Assembly: GCF_011839805.1 (NCBI RefSeq)
Contig: NZ_VWPY01000010.1
Location: 40,702-104,701 of the forward strand
Length of the DNA: 64,000 nt
Direction: 5' to 3'
Source of the DNA: Kineococcus rubinsiae
GTDB taxonomy: Bacteria; Actinomycetota; Actinomycetes; Actinomycetales; Kineococcaceae
Positions 42,124 through 50,384 of this stretch are shown here, one piece after another. Position 1 is the first letter of the stretch; the number at the start of each line of letters is the position of its first letter. Below the pieces are notes generated by a model. The model worked only from the letters and a program-made list of their open reading frames with translations. It made no database searches and had not been told where the DNA came from. The position numbers were made by a program, and so were the translations under genes.

Positions 42124-42211
42124 CACCGGTGCCCCCGGGCGTCTGGCAGGATCCTCGCGGCCCCGCCGTCGCGGCCGACGTCCCCCGCACGCCGACGCAC
42201 GAGGTGCACGC

Positions 42212-43690
42212 ATGGCCACCCAGACCGGAACGCTGCGCCCCCCGGGCGCCCTCGACCGCTTCTTCTCGATCACCGAACGCGGCTCGACCGTCGGGCGGGA
42301 GGTCCGCGGCGGTCTCGCCACGTTCTTCACGATGGCCTACATCGTGGTCCTCAACCCGCTGATCATCGGCACTCAGCAGGACGGGACGGGGAGGTTCCTC
42401 GGCGGCGGCAGCGCGCCCGACCTCGCGGCCGTCGCCGCGGCGACCGCGCTGGTCGCCGGCGTCATGACGATCCTCATGGGGGTCGTCGCGAACTACCCGC
42501 TGGCGCTCGCGACGGGCCTGGGGCTGAACGCCTTCGTCGCGTTCAGCGTCGCCGCGCTGCCCGGGATGACCTGGGCGGACGCGATGGGCCTCGTCGTCCT
42601 CGAGGGCCTGATCATCCTGGTGCTCGTCCTCACCGGGTTCCGGCAGGCGGTGTTCCAGGCCGTCCCCGCGCAGCTCAAGACGGCGATCAGCGTCGGGATC
42701 GGCCTGTTCATCACCATCGTCGGCCTGGTCGACGCCGGCTTCGTCCGCGCGGGCAGCGGCACCCCGCTGGAGCTCGGCATCGGCGGGTTCCTCGCGGGCT
42801 GGCCGTCGCTGGTGTTCGTCGTCGGCCTGCTCCTCATCGTGGCGCTCATGGCCCGCGGCGTGCGCGGGGCGATCCTCGGCGGCATCGTCGTGGCCACCGT
42901 CCTGGCCGTCGTCGTCGAGGCGGTCGCCCACCTCGGGCCGCGCCTGGGCGCCGACGGTCAGGTGCGCGACGCGCGGGCGTGGGGCCTGAACGTGCCGGCC
43001 CTGCCGGACACCTGGCTCGCGAAGCCCGACTTCTCGCTGCTCGGCCAGTTCGACCTGCTGGGGTCCTTCAGCCGCATCGGCGTCGTCAGCGTCGTGCTCC
43101 TCGTCTTCACGCTCCTGCTGGCCGACTTCTTCGACACGATGGGGACGATGGTCGCCATCGGCAAGGAGGGCGACCTCCTCGACGCGCAGGGCAACCCGCC
43201 GCGGATGAAGCGCATCCTCGTCGTCGACTCCGTCGCCGCGGCCGCGGGCGGCGCCGGCGGGGTGTCCAGCAACACGAGCTACATCGAGTCGGCGACGGGC
43301 GTCGGCGAAGGGGCCCGGACCGGGCTGGCGAGCGTGGTCACCGGCATCGCGTTCCTGCTGGCGACGTTCCTGGCCCCGATCGTCTCGATCGTCCCCTACG
43401 AGGCGGCGACCCCCGCCCTCGTCGTGGTCGGGTTCCTCATGATGACCCAGGTCCGGGGCATCGACTGGGACGACTTCGAGATCGCCCTGCCGGCCTTCCT
43501 CACGATCGTGCTCATGCCGTTCACCTACTCGATCAGCGCGGGCATCGGGGCCGGGTTCGTCGCCTACGTCGTGGTGAAGGTGGTGCGCGGCAAGGCCCGC
43601 CAGGTGCACCCGATCCTGTGGGGCACCGCCGCGCTGTTCGTCGTCTACTTCGCCATCGACCCGGTCCGCGAGCTCCTCGGCGTGGGGTGA
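42212..43690 (+). CDS. NCS2-family purine permease (AzgA/PbuG-like)
   Basis: Proton-coupled importer of adenine, guanine or hypoxanthine, 492 residues, about thirteen helices. AzgA-group signatures: GGLATFFTMAYIVVLNP near the N-terminus, ANYPLALATGLGLNAFVAF, LLADFFDTMGTMVAIG and SSNTSYIESATGVGEGARTG. The ATG follows GAGGTGCAC. A 15-base sequence containing CAGGAT (42145-42159) is identical to one at the serine hydrolase start and probably includes the -10 box. The nucleoside hydrolase at 48667 could feed the same purine salvage, as inference. Confidence 0.93.
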   Translation: MATQTGTLRPPGALDRFFSITERGSTVGREVRGGLATFFTMAYIVVLNPLIIGTQQDGTGRFLGGGSAPDLAAVAAATALVAGVMTILMGVVANYPLALATGLGLNAFVAFSVAALPGMTWADAMGLVVLEGLIILVLVLTGFRQAVFQAVPAQLKTAISVGIGLFITIVGLVDAGFVRAGSGTPLELGIGGFLAGWPSLVFVVGLLLIVALMARGVRGAILGGIVVATVLAVVVEAVAHLGPRLGADGQVRDARAWGLNVPALPDTWLAKPDFSLLGQFDLLGSFSRIGVVSVVLLVFTLLLADFFDTMGTMVAIGKEGDLLDAQGNPPRMKRILVVDSVAAAAGGAGGVSSNTSYIESATGVGEGARTGLASVVTGIAFLLATFLAPIVSIVPYEAATPALVVVGFLMMTQVRGIDWDDFEIALPAFLTIVLMPFTYSISAGIGAGFVAYVVVKVVRGKARQVHPILWGTAALFVVYFAIDPVRELLGVG

Positions 43691-43699
43691 CGAACCATC

Positions 43700-43716
43700 C
43701 GTCACCGTGCGTGACG
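43700..43716. terminator. short hairpin after the purine permease
   Basis: CGTCAC and GTGACG form a perfect 6-bp stem around five bases, 10 bp after the stop. It is weak for a terminator and could equally be a protein-binding site for the next gene. Confidence 0.35.
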
Positions 43717-43881
43717 ATGTGACTGCGTGGTCGCGGAGCGTGCGGCGAAGGGGGTGAATCGTCACCCGTTGCGGGGCCGCCTCGGGGCGATCGCCTGCGC
43801 GGGAGGGTCTCGGGCCTCCACCGTCGGGAGCACCCCCGCAGGAGCGTCCTCGGTGGCGCTGCCCCAGACAGAGGTGACCCC

Positions 43882-44442
43882 GTGGTCCTGCTCCACCCCC
43901 CGCTGCCGACCCGCCGCCGTCCCCGGGTCCAGCGCCCCGCCGCTCCCGCGGCCCCCGCACCGGTCCGGGTCCCCCGCACCGAGCACCCGGCCCGGCCGCA
44001 GGGCCTGCGCGAGCGCGGCTGGGCGCAGCTGTCGCGTGGGCTCGACCGGGTTCCCGCGGGGTTCTGGCGCGTGACGGCGCTGTACCTGGCGGGCCGGTAC
44101 CTCGTGCTGCTGGCCGCCGCGGCCGTCGTCGTGCTCGACCCCCGCGACGCCGCCGCGGAGCTCGCGCGCTGGCGCGGGGTCGGCGAGGTCGCCCTCCTGC
44201 TCGGCGGGCGCCCCGAGGTGGGCACCGCGCTGCTCGGCGGGCTCCTCGGCTGGGTGCTCGTGCTGCTGGTGCGCGCGCACCTCCTGCGCACCGGCGGGGC
44301 GCCCCTCGCCCACCGGGCTCCGGTGCTGCTGGCGCTCTCCGCCCTCACCGCCGTGGCCTGCACCAGCCTGCCGGCCCTGCTGGTCCCGGCCGGCGTCCTC
44401 GCCGCGGCCCTGCTGCTGCGGCGCCGGGCCGCGGTGCGGTAG
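43882..44442 (+). CDS. membrane protein with Pro/Arg-rich N-terminus
   Basis: Unrecognised 186-residue protein. The first ~55 residues are Pro/Arg-rich and cytoplasmic-looking; four hydrophobic helices follow (LYLAGRYLVLLAAAAVVVL, LLGGLLGWVLVLLVRA, VLLALSALTAVACTSLPALL and LVPAGVLAAALLL). The GTG start follows GAGGTGACC. Its stop codon forms the first bases of the TAGACC hexamer before the TerD-vWA gene. The 190-bp leader contains a GGGGGTGAATC sequence discussed in the findings. Function unknown. Confidence 0.72.
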   Translation: MVLLHPPLPTRRRPRVQRPAAPAAPAPVRVPRTEHPARPQGLRERGWAQLSRGLDRVPAGFWRVTALYLAGRYLVLLAAAAVVVLDPRDAAAELARWRGVGEVALLLGGRPEVGTALLGGLLGWVLVLLVRAHLLRTGGAPLAHRAPVLLALSALTAVACTSLPALLVPAGVLAAALLLRRRAAVR

Positions 44443-44451
44443 ACCGGAGCC

Positions 44452-45687
44452 GTGCCCCTCCTCCCCGACGGCAGCAACGCCCCGCTCACCGGCGACACCG
44501 TCGCGGTGCAGGTCACGGGCGACGTGGACCTCACCGCCCTGGTCGTCAGCGCCGACGGCAAGGTGGCCGGCGACGCCGACATGGTGTTCTTCAACCAGCC
44601 GGCCGCCCCCGGGCTCCGCCTGGACGGGCGGCGGCTGCGCCTCGACCTCACCGCGCTGCGGCCCGGCGCCGACCGGGTCGTGCTCGTCGCCAGCCCCCAG
44701 CGCGAGGGCGCGAGCTTCGCCGGGCTCCCCGTGACCCTCACCCTCGAGCACGCCGGGCCCGCGCTGGAGGTCACGCCGGGCCGGCTGCGCGAGGAGACGG
44801 TCGCCGTCCTCGCCGAGGTCTACCGGCGCGGCGAGGCGTGGAAGGTCCGCGCCGTCGGCCAGGGCTACGCCGACGGCCTCGCCGGCCTCGCGGGCGACTT
44901 CGGGGTCGACGTGGACGACGACGGCGGACCGCCCGCTCCGGCGCCCACCCCCGCGCCCGCGATCTCCTCCACCAAGGGCGAGGAGCGGCTGCCGCCGGAG
45001 ATGCGCAGCGCCCTGAACCTGCGCAAGCAGCAGGTCGCCCTCGTGCTGACCAAGCACCGGGCGACGGGACTGCGCTGCCGCGTCGTCCTGGTGCTGGACG
45101 TGTCCGGCAGCACCGGCAGCCTCTACCGCAAGGGCGTCTTCGCCCGCGCCGTGGAGCGCGTCGCCCCCGTCGCCGCCCAGGTCGACGACGGTGCCGAGAT
45201 GCAGGCCTGGGCCATGGGCGCCGAGGCGCGCCGCCTCGACGACATCACCATCGCGACGCTGCCGGACTGGATCGAGGAGTACGCCCGCAAGCGGTTCACG
45301 GGCGCGGGCGGCTGGAACAACGAGGCCGCCACGATCGAGGACGTCGCCCGCTGGGTCCGGGAGAACCCGCTCGACGTCCCGACGCTGGTGCTGTTCTTCC
45401 ACGACGGCGGCGTGACCGACAACAAGGGCACCGAGCGGGCCGTGCGGGCCGTGGCGGGCGAGCCGGTCTTCTGGCAGTTCATCGGCCTGGGCCGCAGCAA
45501 CTACGGGATCCTGCAGAAGCTCGACACGCTCACCGGGCGCCCGCACGACAACACGGGGTTCTTCGCCCTCGACGACATCGACGAGGTCCCCGACGCCGAG
45601 CTGTACGAGCGCCTGCTCGCGGAGTTCCCCGCCTGGATGCGCGACTACTACCCCGCGACCCACCCGGCGCTGCGCGCGCTCGGCTGA
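44452..45687 (+). CDS. TerD-like domain fused to a von Willebrand A (copine/TerF-like) domain
   Basis: Stress or tellurium-resistance-type protein, 411 residues. The N-terminal ~145 residues follow the TerD pattern (VDLTALVVSADGKVAGDADMVFFNQ, then LRLDLTALRPGADRVVLVAS). A Pro-rich linker leads to a vWA domain with the MIDAS motif DVSGSTGSLY, PVAAQVDDGAEMQAWAMG and LVLFFHDGGVTDN. TerD domains bind Ca2+ and vWA domains divalent metal, so a metal-linked assembly role is likely. The GTG start lies six bases after TAGACC (leaderless). A terminator follows directly. Confidence 0.9.
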   Translation: MPLLPDGSNAPLTGDTVAVQVTGDVDLTALVVSADGKVAGDADMVFFNQPAAPGLRLDGRRLRLDLTALRPGADRVVLVASPQREGASFAGLPVTLTLEHAGPALEVTPGRLREETVAVLAEVYRRGEAWKVRAVGQGYADGLAGLAGDFGVDVDDDGGPPAPAPTPAPAISSTKGEERLPPEMRSALNLRKQQVALVLTKHRATGLRCRVVLVLDVSGSTGSLYRKGVFARAVERVAPVAAQVDDGAEMQAWAMGAEARRLDDITIATLPDWIEEYARKRFTGAGGWNNEAATIEDVARWVRENPLDVPTLVLFFHDGGVTDNKGTERAVRAVAGEPVFWQFIGLGRSNYGILQKLDTLTGRPHDNTGFFALDDIDEVPDAELYERLLAEFPAWMRDYYPATHPALRALG

Positions 45688-45698
45688 CGTCGGCGCCC

Positions 45699-45724
45699 GC
45701 GCCGGGCCCGTCCGGGCCCGGCGC
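45699..45724. terminator. terminator between TerD-vWA and qorB
   Basis: GCGCCGGGCCC and GGGCCCGGCGC form a perfect 11-bp stem with a four-base loop, 11 bp after the plus-strand stop and 13 bp from the minus-strand stop. It can serve both converging genes. Confidence 0.75.
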
Positions 45725-45737
45725 GAGCGCTCGCAGG

Positions 45738-46589
45738 TCAGACCCGGACGGCCAGGGCCGCGCGCACGGCCTCCGCGACCGTCGTCGCGGGGCGGCCCAG
45801 CAGGGCCTCGAGGTCGTGCGGGTCGACGAGCAGGTCGCCCTGCCCCGCCCCGCGGTCGGCGTCCGCCAGCGACGCGGCCAGGGGCGCCGGCAGGCCCACG
45901 CCGACGAGGAACGTCTCGTACTCCGCCGGCGTGGAGTCGGTGTAGCGCACGTCCGCGCCGGACTGGCGGGAGATCTCCGCCGCCAGCTCCGTCATCGTCA
46001 CGCCGACGCCGCCCAGCTCGTGGACGCGGCCCTCCTGACCGTTGGAGCTGACCGCGACGGCGGCGGCCTCGGCGTAGTCCGCGCGGGTCGCGAGGCTGAA
46101 GCGCCCCTCGCCCGAGGCGCCGCGCAGCCCGTGCTCGACGGCGCCCGCGAGGTCGTAGTTCTCGACGTACCAGCCGTTGCGCAGCAGGACGTGCGGCAGC
46201 CCGGAGGCGGCCAGGGCGCGCTCGGTGGCGACGTGCTCGGCGGCGAGGCCCAGGCTGGACGTGTCGGCCCGGACGATGCTCGTGTAGGCCACGAGCCCGA
46301 CGCCCTCCGCGGCGGCCGCGGCGACGACGGCCTCGTGCTGCGGGACGCGGCGGCCGACCTCGCTGCCGGAGACGAACAGGAGGCGGTCGGCGCCCGCGAA
46401 GGCGGCGCGCAGGGAGGCGGGGTCGTCGTAGGAGGCCGGCCGGACGGTCACGCCGCGCTCGGCGAGGTCGGCCAGGGAGCCCGTCGCCCGCCCCGTCGCC
46501 ACGACGTCCTGCGGTGCGGTGCCCCGGCGCAGGAGCGCCTCGACGGCCAGCCGGCCGAACTTCCCGGTGGCCCCGGTGACGACGATCAT
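45738..46589 (-). CDS. qorB: NmrA/QorB-like NAD(P)H:quinone oxidoreductase
   Basis: Atypical SDR of the NmrA/QorB group, 283 residues. The nucleotide motif is VVTGATGKFGRLAVEALL; ATGRATGSLADLAERGV and ASYDDPASLRAAFAGADRLL follow, then LLRNGWYVENY, all typical of QorB (QOR2). Such enzymes reduce quinones with NADPH and are often partnered with an HxlR regulator, absent here. The ATG follows GCGGAGGAG at six bases. Convergent with TerD-vWA, divergent from the molybdopterin enzyme. Confidence 0.88.
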   Translation of the reverse strand: MIVVTGATGKFGRLAVEALLRRGTAPQDVVATGRATGSLADLAERGVTVRPASYDDPASLRAAFAGADRLLFVSGSEVGRRVPQHEAVVAAAAAEGVGLVAYTSIVRADTSSLGLAAEHVATERALAASGLPHVLLRNGWYVENYDLAGAVEHGLRGASGEGRFSLATRADYAEAAAVAVSSNGQEGRVHELGGVGVTMTELAAEISRQSGADVRYTDSTPAEYETFLVGVGLPAPLAASLADADRGAGQGDLLVDPHDLEALLGRPATTVAEAVRAALAVRV

Positions 46590-46761
46590 GAGTTCTCCTC
46601 CGCTGGGTGCGCAGCGACCGGACGGTCGCTCCTGCTGGATCAACGACCGCGTCGGGTGAGCACTTCCCGCCGGGTAGCAGGTACTTGAAAGTGCGGTACG
46701 CACCTCACGGAAAGCGTCGTTGGACGGCCGGTCTCCGCCGCCCGGGAGCGACACTGTCCGG

Positions 46762-47784
46762 GTGGACGCGCACCGCACGGCCCGCCCGCGGTTCACGGCG
46801 CGCGGCACCAACCTGGCGCTGCTCGCCGCCCTGCTGCTGGCCTACCTCAGCGGCGCGGCGTCCGAGGCCGTCGGGGCGCCCGGCGGCTGGTGGGTGACGT
46901 CCGCGCACGGGGCCGCCGCCCTGCTCGTCGTCGCCGTGCTGCCCGCCAAGCGCCGGGTCGTCGTCCGCGGCCTGCGCCGCGCCCGCGCGACCCGCGGTCT
47001 CTCCCTCGTCCTGGCCGGCCTCCTGGTGGCGACGCTCCTCACGGGGCTCGCCTCGGTGACGGGGCTCGTGCGGACGGTCGCGAGCCTCGGCATCCTCTGG
47101 CTGCACGTCGCCGCCGCCCTCGTCGCCGTCCCGCTGCTGGTGTGGCACGCGCTCGCGCGGCCCGCGCGGCTGCGCCGCACGGACCTCTCGCGCCGCACCG
47201 CCCTGCGCGCCGGCGCCCTCGGCGCGGTGTCCGTCGCCGGGCTCGGCGGCTCCGAGCTGCTCGTCGCCGGTCTCGGCCTCCCCGGCGCCACCCGCCGCTT
47301 CACCGGGTCCGTCGAGGTGCCCACCCCCACCCCGACCAGCTGGCTCGACGACCGCGCCCCGGCCGTCGACGGCGCGACGTGGCGCCTGCGCGTCGTGGAC
47401 GCCGAGGGCACGCGCCGCCTCTCCCTGGCCGAGCTCGCCGGCCTCGCCACGACGCGGCGCGCGACCCTGGACTGCACCTCGGGCTGGTACAGCGAGCAGG
47501 AGTGGACCGGCGTCAGCCTCGCGACGCTGCTGCCCGACGTCGGCACCGCGCGCAGCCTGCTGGTGCACTCCGCCACCGGCTACTCGGTGCGGCTGCCGGT
47601 CACCGACCTCGGCGGGCTGCTGCTGGCCACCTCGGTCGCCGGCGAACCGCTGGGGGCGCTGCACGGCTACCCGGCGCGCCTCGTCGCGCCCGGGCGGCGC
47701 GGGTTCTGGTGGGTGAAGTGGGTCGACCGCCTGGAGCTCAGCGCCACGCCCGCCTGGTGGCGCTCCCCGTTCCCGCTGACGTGA
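46762..47784 (+). CDS. membrane-anchored molybdopterin-dependent oxidoreductase (sulfite-oxidase fold)
   Basis: Predicted outward-facing molybdenum enzyme, 340 residues. About four membrane helices occupy the first ~130 residues. A twin-arginine-like/Gly-rich stretch (SRRTALRAGALGAVSVAG) then leads to the oxidoreductase domain with WRLRVVDAEGTRRLSLAEL, the cofactor Cys in LDCTSGWYSEQEWTGVSL, and HGYPARLVAPGRRGFWWVKWV. These fit SUOX/MsrP-like proteins. The membrane part resembles a cytochrome b-type anchor. The GTG start lies six bases after GACACT. Substrate unknown; methionine sulfoxide is one possibility. Confidence 0.85.
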   Translation: MDAHRTARPRFTARGTNLALLAALLLAYLSGAASEAVGAPGGWWVTSAHGAAALLVVAVLPAKRRVVVRGLRRARATRGLSLVLAGLLVATLLTGLASVTGLVRTVASLGILWLHVAAALVAVPLLVWHALARPARLRRTDLSRRTALRAGALGAVSVAGLGGSELLVAGLGLPGATRRFTGSVEVPTPTPTSWLDDRAPAVDGATWRLRVVDAEGTRRLSLAELAGLATTRRATLDCTSGWYSEQEWTGVSLATLLPDVGTARSLLVHSATGYSVRLPVTDLGGLLLATSVAGEPLGALHGYPARLVAPGRRGFWWVKWVDRLELSATPAWWRSPFPLT

Positions 47785-47923
47785 GGACGGACTGAGGCCG
47801 AGGCGACCTGACGGGTCGTGGTGAGCGATCCGGGCCTGACAGGGGAAGATCGCGCAGGCCGTTCGTGTGGCGCGCCACGCCGCAGCCCCACCACGGCCCG
47901 CGGACTCACTACTGTGGTCGCAC

Positions 47924-47938
47924 TCACCACGGTGGTGA
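47924..47938. promoter_or_regulatory. palindromic operator upstream of the PAS gene
   Basis: TCACCAC and GTGGTGA form perfect 7-bp arms around one base, 13 bp before the start. A partly matching CACTACTGTGGT copy lies about 18 bp upstream, so two tandem sites are likely. Confidence 0.5.
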
Positions 47939-47951
47939 CAGAGGAGGCGTC

Positions 47952-48650
47952 GTGATCCCCCACCCCCCGTCGCTCCCCGAGTCCGGCCCCGGCAGCGGGA
48001 ACCACCCCGAGGCCCGCGTGCGCGGCGCCGCCGAGCTGCTGCAGACCCTCTGGGGCGAAGAGCTGCCCCCCTCGCCCGAGCCCTGGCGCACGGCCCTGCT
48101 CGACGCGCTCGCCGCCGACGACGCGGCCGGAACGAGCCGGGGCGTGGTCGTGCAGGGCGACGGCCTCACGCTCACCGCCCTCTCGGCCCTGGTCCGGGCC
48201 GCGGGCCGCGAGGCCCCGGCGCTGCCGCCCGCCCTGCTGCAGCGGGCGCGCGACGTGCCGAGCGTCCACGTCGTCCCGACCACGGCCACGACGACGGAGG
48301 CGGACGGCACGCCCTGCGAGAGCCTGGGCCTGTGGGAGTTCGACTTCGCCACGGGCACCGTCATGTTCGACGAGGCCTGCGGCCGGCTGCTCGGCGAGGG
48401 GCCCGTCGCCGTCGGGGACCGGCCGCTCACCGCGGCCCTGACGACGTCGATCCACCCCGACGACCAGGAGCGGGTCGGCGTCGCGATGGCCGCCGCGGCC
48501 GCGTCCCGGGAGTACGAGGTCGTCTTCCGCACGCGGCAGCCGGACGGGTCCTGGCTGAGCCTGCGCAGCCGCGGCAGCGTCGTCGGGCCCGGGCCCGCCC
48601 GGCTGCTGGGCGTCCTCGTGCGCGACACGGCCTGCCTCACCGCGGTCTGA
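47952..48650 (+). CDS. PAS-domain protein without an output domain
   Basis: Signalling-type protein of 232 residues. The C-terminal half is a PAS_3-like fold (LGLWEFDFATGTVMFDEACGRLLG, SIHPDDQERVGVAM, YEVVFRTRQPDGSWLSLRSRG and RLLGVLVRDT). The N-terminal half (ARVRGAAELLQTLWGEELP and a following helical part) is not recognised. It carries no kinase, GGDEF or DNA-binding domain, so it probably signals by protein contact. The GTG start follows AGGAGG at four bases. Convergent with the nucleoside hydrolase. Confidence 0.82.
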   Translation: MIPHPPSLPESGPGSGNHPEARVRGAAELLQTLWGEELPPSPEPWRTALLDALAADDAAGTSRGVVVQGDGLTLTALSALVRAAGREAPALPPALLQRARDVPSVHVVPTTATTTEADGTPCESLGLWEFDFATGTVMFDEACGRLLGEGPVAVGDRPLTAALTTSIHPDDQERVGVAMAAAAASREYEVVFRTRQPDGSWLSLRSRGSVVGPGPARLLGVLVRDTACLTAV

Positions 48651-48666
48651 GCGACGGCGGCCCGGC

Positions 48667-49620
48667 TCAGAGCGTGAGCAGGCGCTCCAGGAGGACGTCG
48701 CCGAAGTCCTCCTCGATGGCGAGGACCACGCGCGAGCCACCGCGCCGCTCCTCCGCGAAGTCCGTGTAGAGCGCGCGGAGGTCGGCGATGGTCTGCCCGC
48801 GGCCGGGCCCGTCGGTGGCGTCCACCACGACCGGCACGCGGGGTGCGGAGGTCAGGGTCACCCCGCCCACGGCGACCGCCACGGCCAGCGGGTCGTGCAG
48901 GGCGGCGGAGGGCCGCCCGAAGATGGGCGCGTAGAACGCGAAGTAGTACTCGAGCATGCGGGCCAGCGCGGTGCCGGCCGGGGTCCCGGCGGCCAGCAGG
49001 GCCTCGCGGTGCCGCTCCTCGAAGCGGTGCTGCATGGTGACGTCGAGACCGACCATGGTCACGTCCCACGCCGCGGCGAACACCTCGGCGGCCGCCTCCG
49101 GGTCGTTGGCGACGTTGGCCTCCGCGACCGGGCTGACGTTGCCGGGCGCCATGGCCGTCCCGCCCATGACGGTGACGTCGCGGACCAGGCGCGGCAGGTC
49201 GGGTTCCAGCCGCAGGGCCAGCGCGAGGTTCGTGAACGGCCCGATGGCCAGGACGCGCAGCCGCCCCTCGTGCTCGCGGGCCAGCCGCACGAGCATCTCC
49301 GCGGCCGACTCCTCGCGCAGCGGCGTGGGCGAGGCCGCCAGCTCCACCTCGCCGATGCCGTTGCGGCCGTGCACGTGCGGCGCGCCGCCGTCGAAGGCGT
49401 GGCTCAGGAAGTCGTGCGCGCCGACGGCGACGGGGACGTCGGGCCGCCCGAGGAGGTTCAGGAGGTCGCTCGTGTTGCGGGCCCCGCCCGCGGCGGCCAG
49501 GTTCCCGCTCACGGCCCCCACGCCGACGAGGTCCACACCCGGCGAGGCGACGAGGTAGGCGATGGCCAGCGAGTCGTCGATGCCCGTGTCGCAGTCCAGG
49601 AAGTACGGCGTGGTCTCCAT
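48667..49620 (-). CDS. inosine/uridine-preferring nucleoside hydrolase
   Basis: Cleaves the N-glycosidic bond of ribonucleosides to free the base; 317 residues. The N-terminal Asp cluster FLDCDTGIDDSLA binds the catalytic Ca2+; LAIGPFTNLALAL, VMGGTA, EANVANDPEAA and HDPLAVAVAV are further family motifs. The ATG lies six bases after CAGGAT, so it probably has its own leaderless promoter even though it ends a run of minus-strand genes. Together with the purine permease at 42212 it would support nucleoside and purine salvage. Confidence 0.93.
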   Translation of the reverse strand: METTPYFLDCDTGIDDSLAIAYLVASPGVDLVGVGAVSGNLAAAGGARNTSDLLNLLGRPDVPVAVGAHDFLSHAFDGGAPHVHGRNGIGEVELAASPTPLREESAAEMLVRLAREHEGRLRVLAIGPFTNLALALRLEPDLPRLVRDVTVMGGTAMAPGNVSPVAEANVANDPEAAAEVFAAAWDVTMVGLDVTMQHRFEERHREALLAAGTPAGTALARMLEYYFAFYAPIFGRPSAALHDPLAVAVAVGGVTLTSAPRVPVVVDATDGPGRGQTIADLRALYTDFAEERRGGSRVVLAIEEDFGDVLLERLLTL

Positions 49621-49655
49621 GCCGCGATCCTGCCGCACCCCGTCGACCGCGGTGC

Positions 49656-50384
49656 TCAGGCCCCCGCGCGCACCGCGGTCACGACCGACGCGGCCCCCAG
49701 CGACAGCGACGCGACGTCCGTCGTCACGACGACCGAGGTGAAACCCAGGGCGAGCAGGGCCGCGCTGCGCTCGGCCGTCGCCCCGAACGCCGCCGCCCGC
49801 ACACCCGCGCGCTCGCAGGCCGCCACGATCCGGCGCAGCGGCGCGTCCCCGCTCTCATCGCCCACGAGGTCGTCGACGTCGCGGCCCAGGCTGAGGGAGA
49901 GGTCGAAGGGGCCGACGAACACCTCGTCGACGCCCGGCACCGCGGCGATCTCGTCGACGGCCGCCAGGGCCGCCGCCGTCTCGACCATGACCGACACGCG
50001 GACGGCGGCGTTGGCCTGCGCGGCGTCCGGGACGGAGTTGCCGTACGCCCCGCCCAGCGGGCCCCAGCTGCGCCCGCCCAGCGGCGGGTAGCGGCACGCG
50101 GCGACCGCGGCCCGCGCCTGCCCGGCGTCGTCCACCATCGGCACGATCACCCCCGCGGCGCCGGCGTCCAGGGCGCGCCCGATCCACGCGGCGTCGTTGG
50201 CCGGGGGCCGCACCACGACGGGGACCCGGGCGTCGCGCCGGCTGCAGACCTCGCGCACCGAGGCGTCGTCGTGCTCGCCGTGCTGGGCGTCGAGGCAGAC
50301 CCAGTCGACGCCGGAACCGGCCACGAGGGCGACGGCGGCGGGTGAGGCCAGCATCGACCACCCTCCGAGAAGAACGCGGTCCAT
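49656..50384 (-). CDS. HpcH/HpaI-family aldolase
   Basis: Class II, metal-dependent pyruvate aldolase, 242 residues. Family motifs are WVCLDAQHGEHDD, VVVRPPANDAAWIGRALDAGAAGVIVPMV, SVMVETAAALAAV (metal Glu) and VFVGPFDLSLSLG. It likely cleaves or condenses a 4-hydroxy-2-oxo acid. The ATG shares one base with the nitroreductase stop (TGATG), so the two are translationally coupled. Why a nitroreductase and an aldolase are coupled is not evident; aromatic catabolism is one guess. Confidence 0.92.
   Translation of the reverse strand: MDRVLLGGWSMLASPAAVALVAGSGVDWVCLDAQHGEHDDASVREVCSRRDARVPVVVRPPANDAAWIGRALDAGAAGVIVPMVDDAGQARAAVAACRYPPLGGRSWGPLGGAYGNSVPDAAQANAAVRVSVMVETAAALAAVDEIAAVPGVDEVFVGPFDLSLSLGRDVDDLVGDESGDAPLRRIVAACERAGVRAAAFGATAERSAALLALGFTSVVVTTDVASLSLGAASVVTAVRAGA

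Noticed and set aside
42200..42260. Purine riboswitch upstream of the permease
   Set aside because: The 88-bp gap before the start has no room for, and no sequence like, a purine aptamer.
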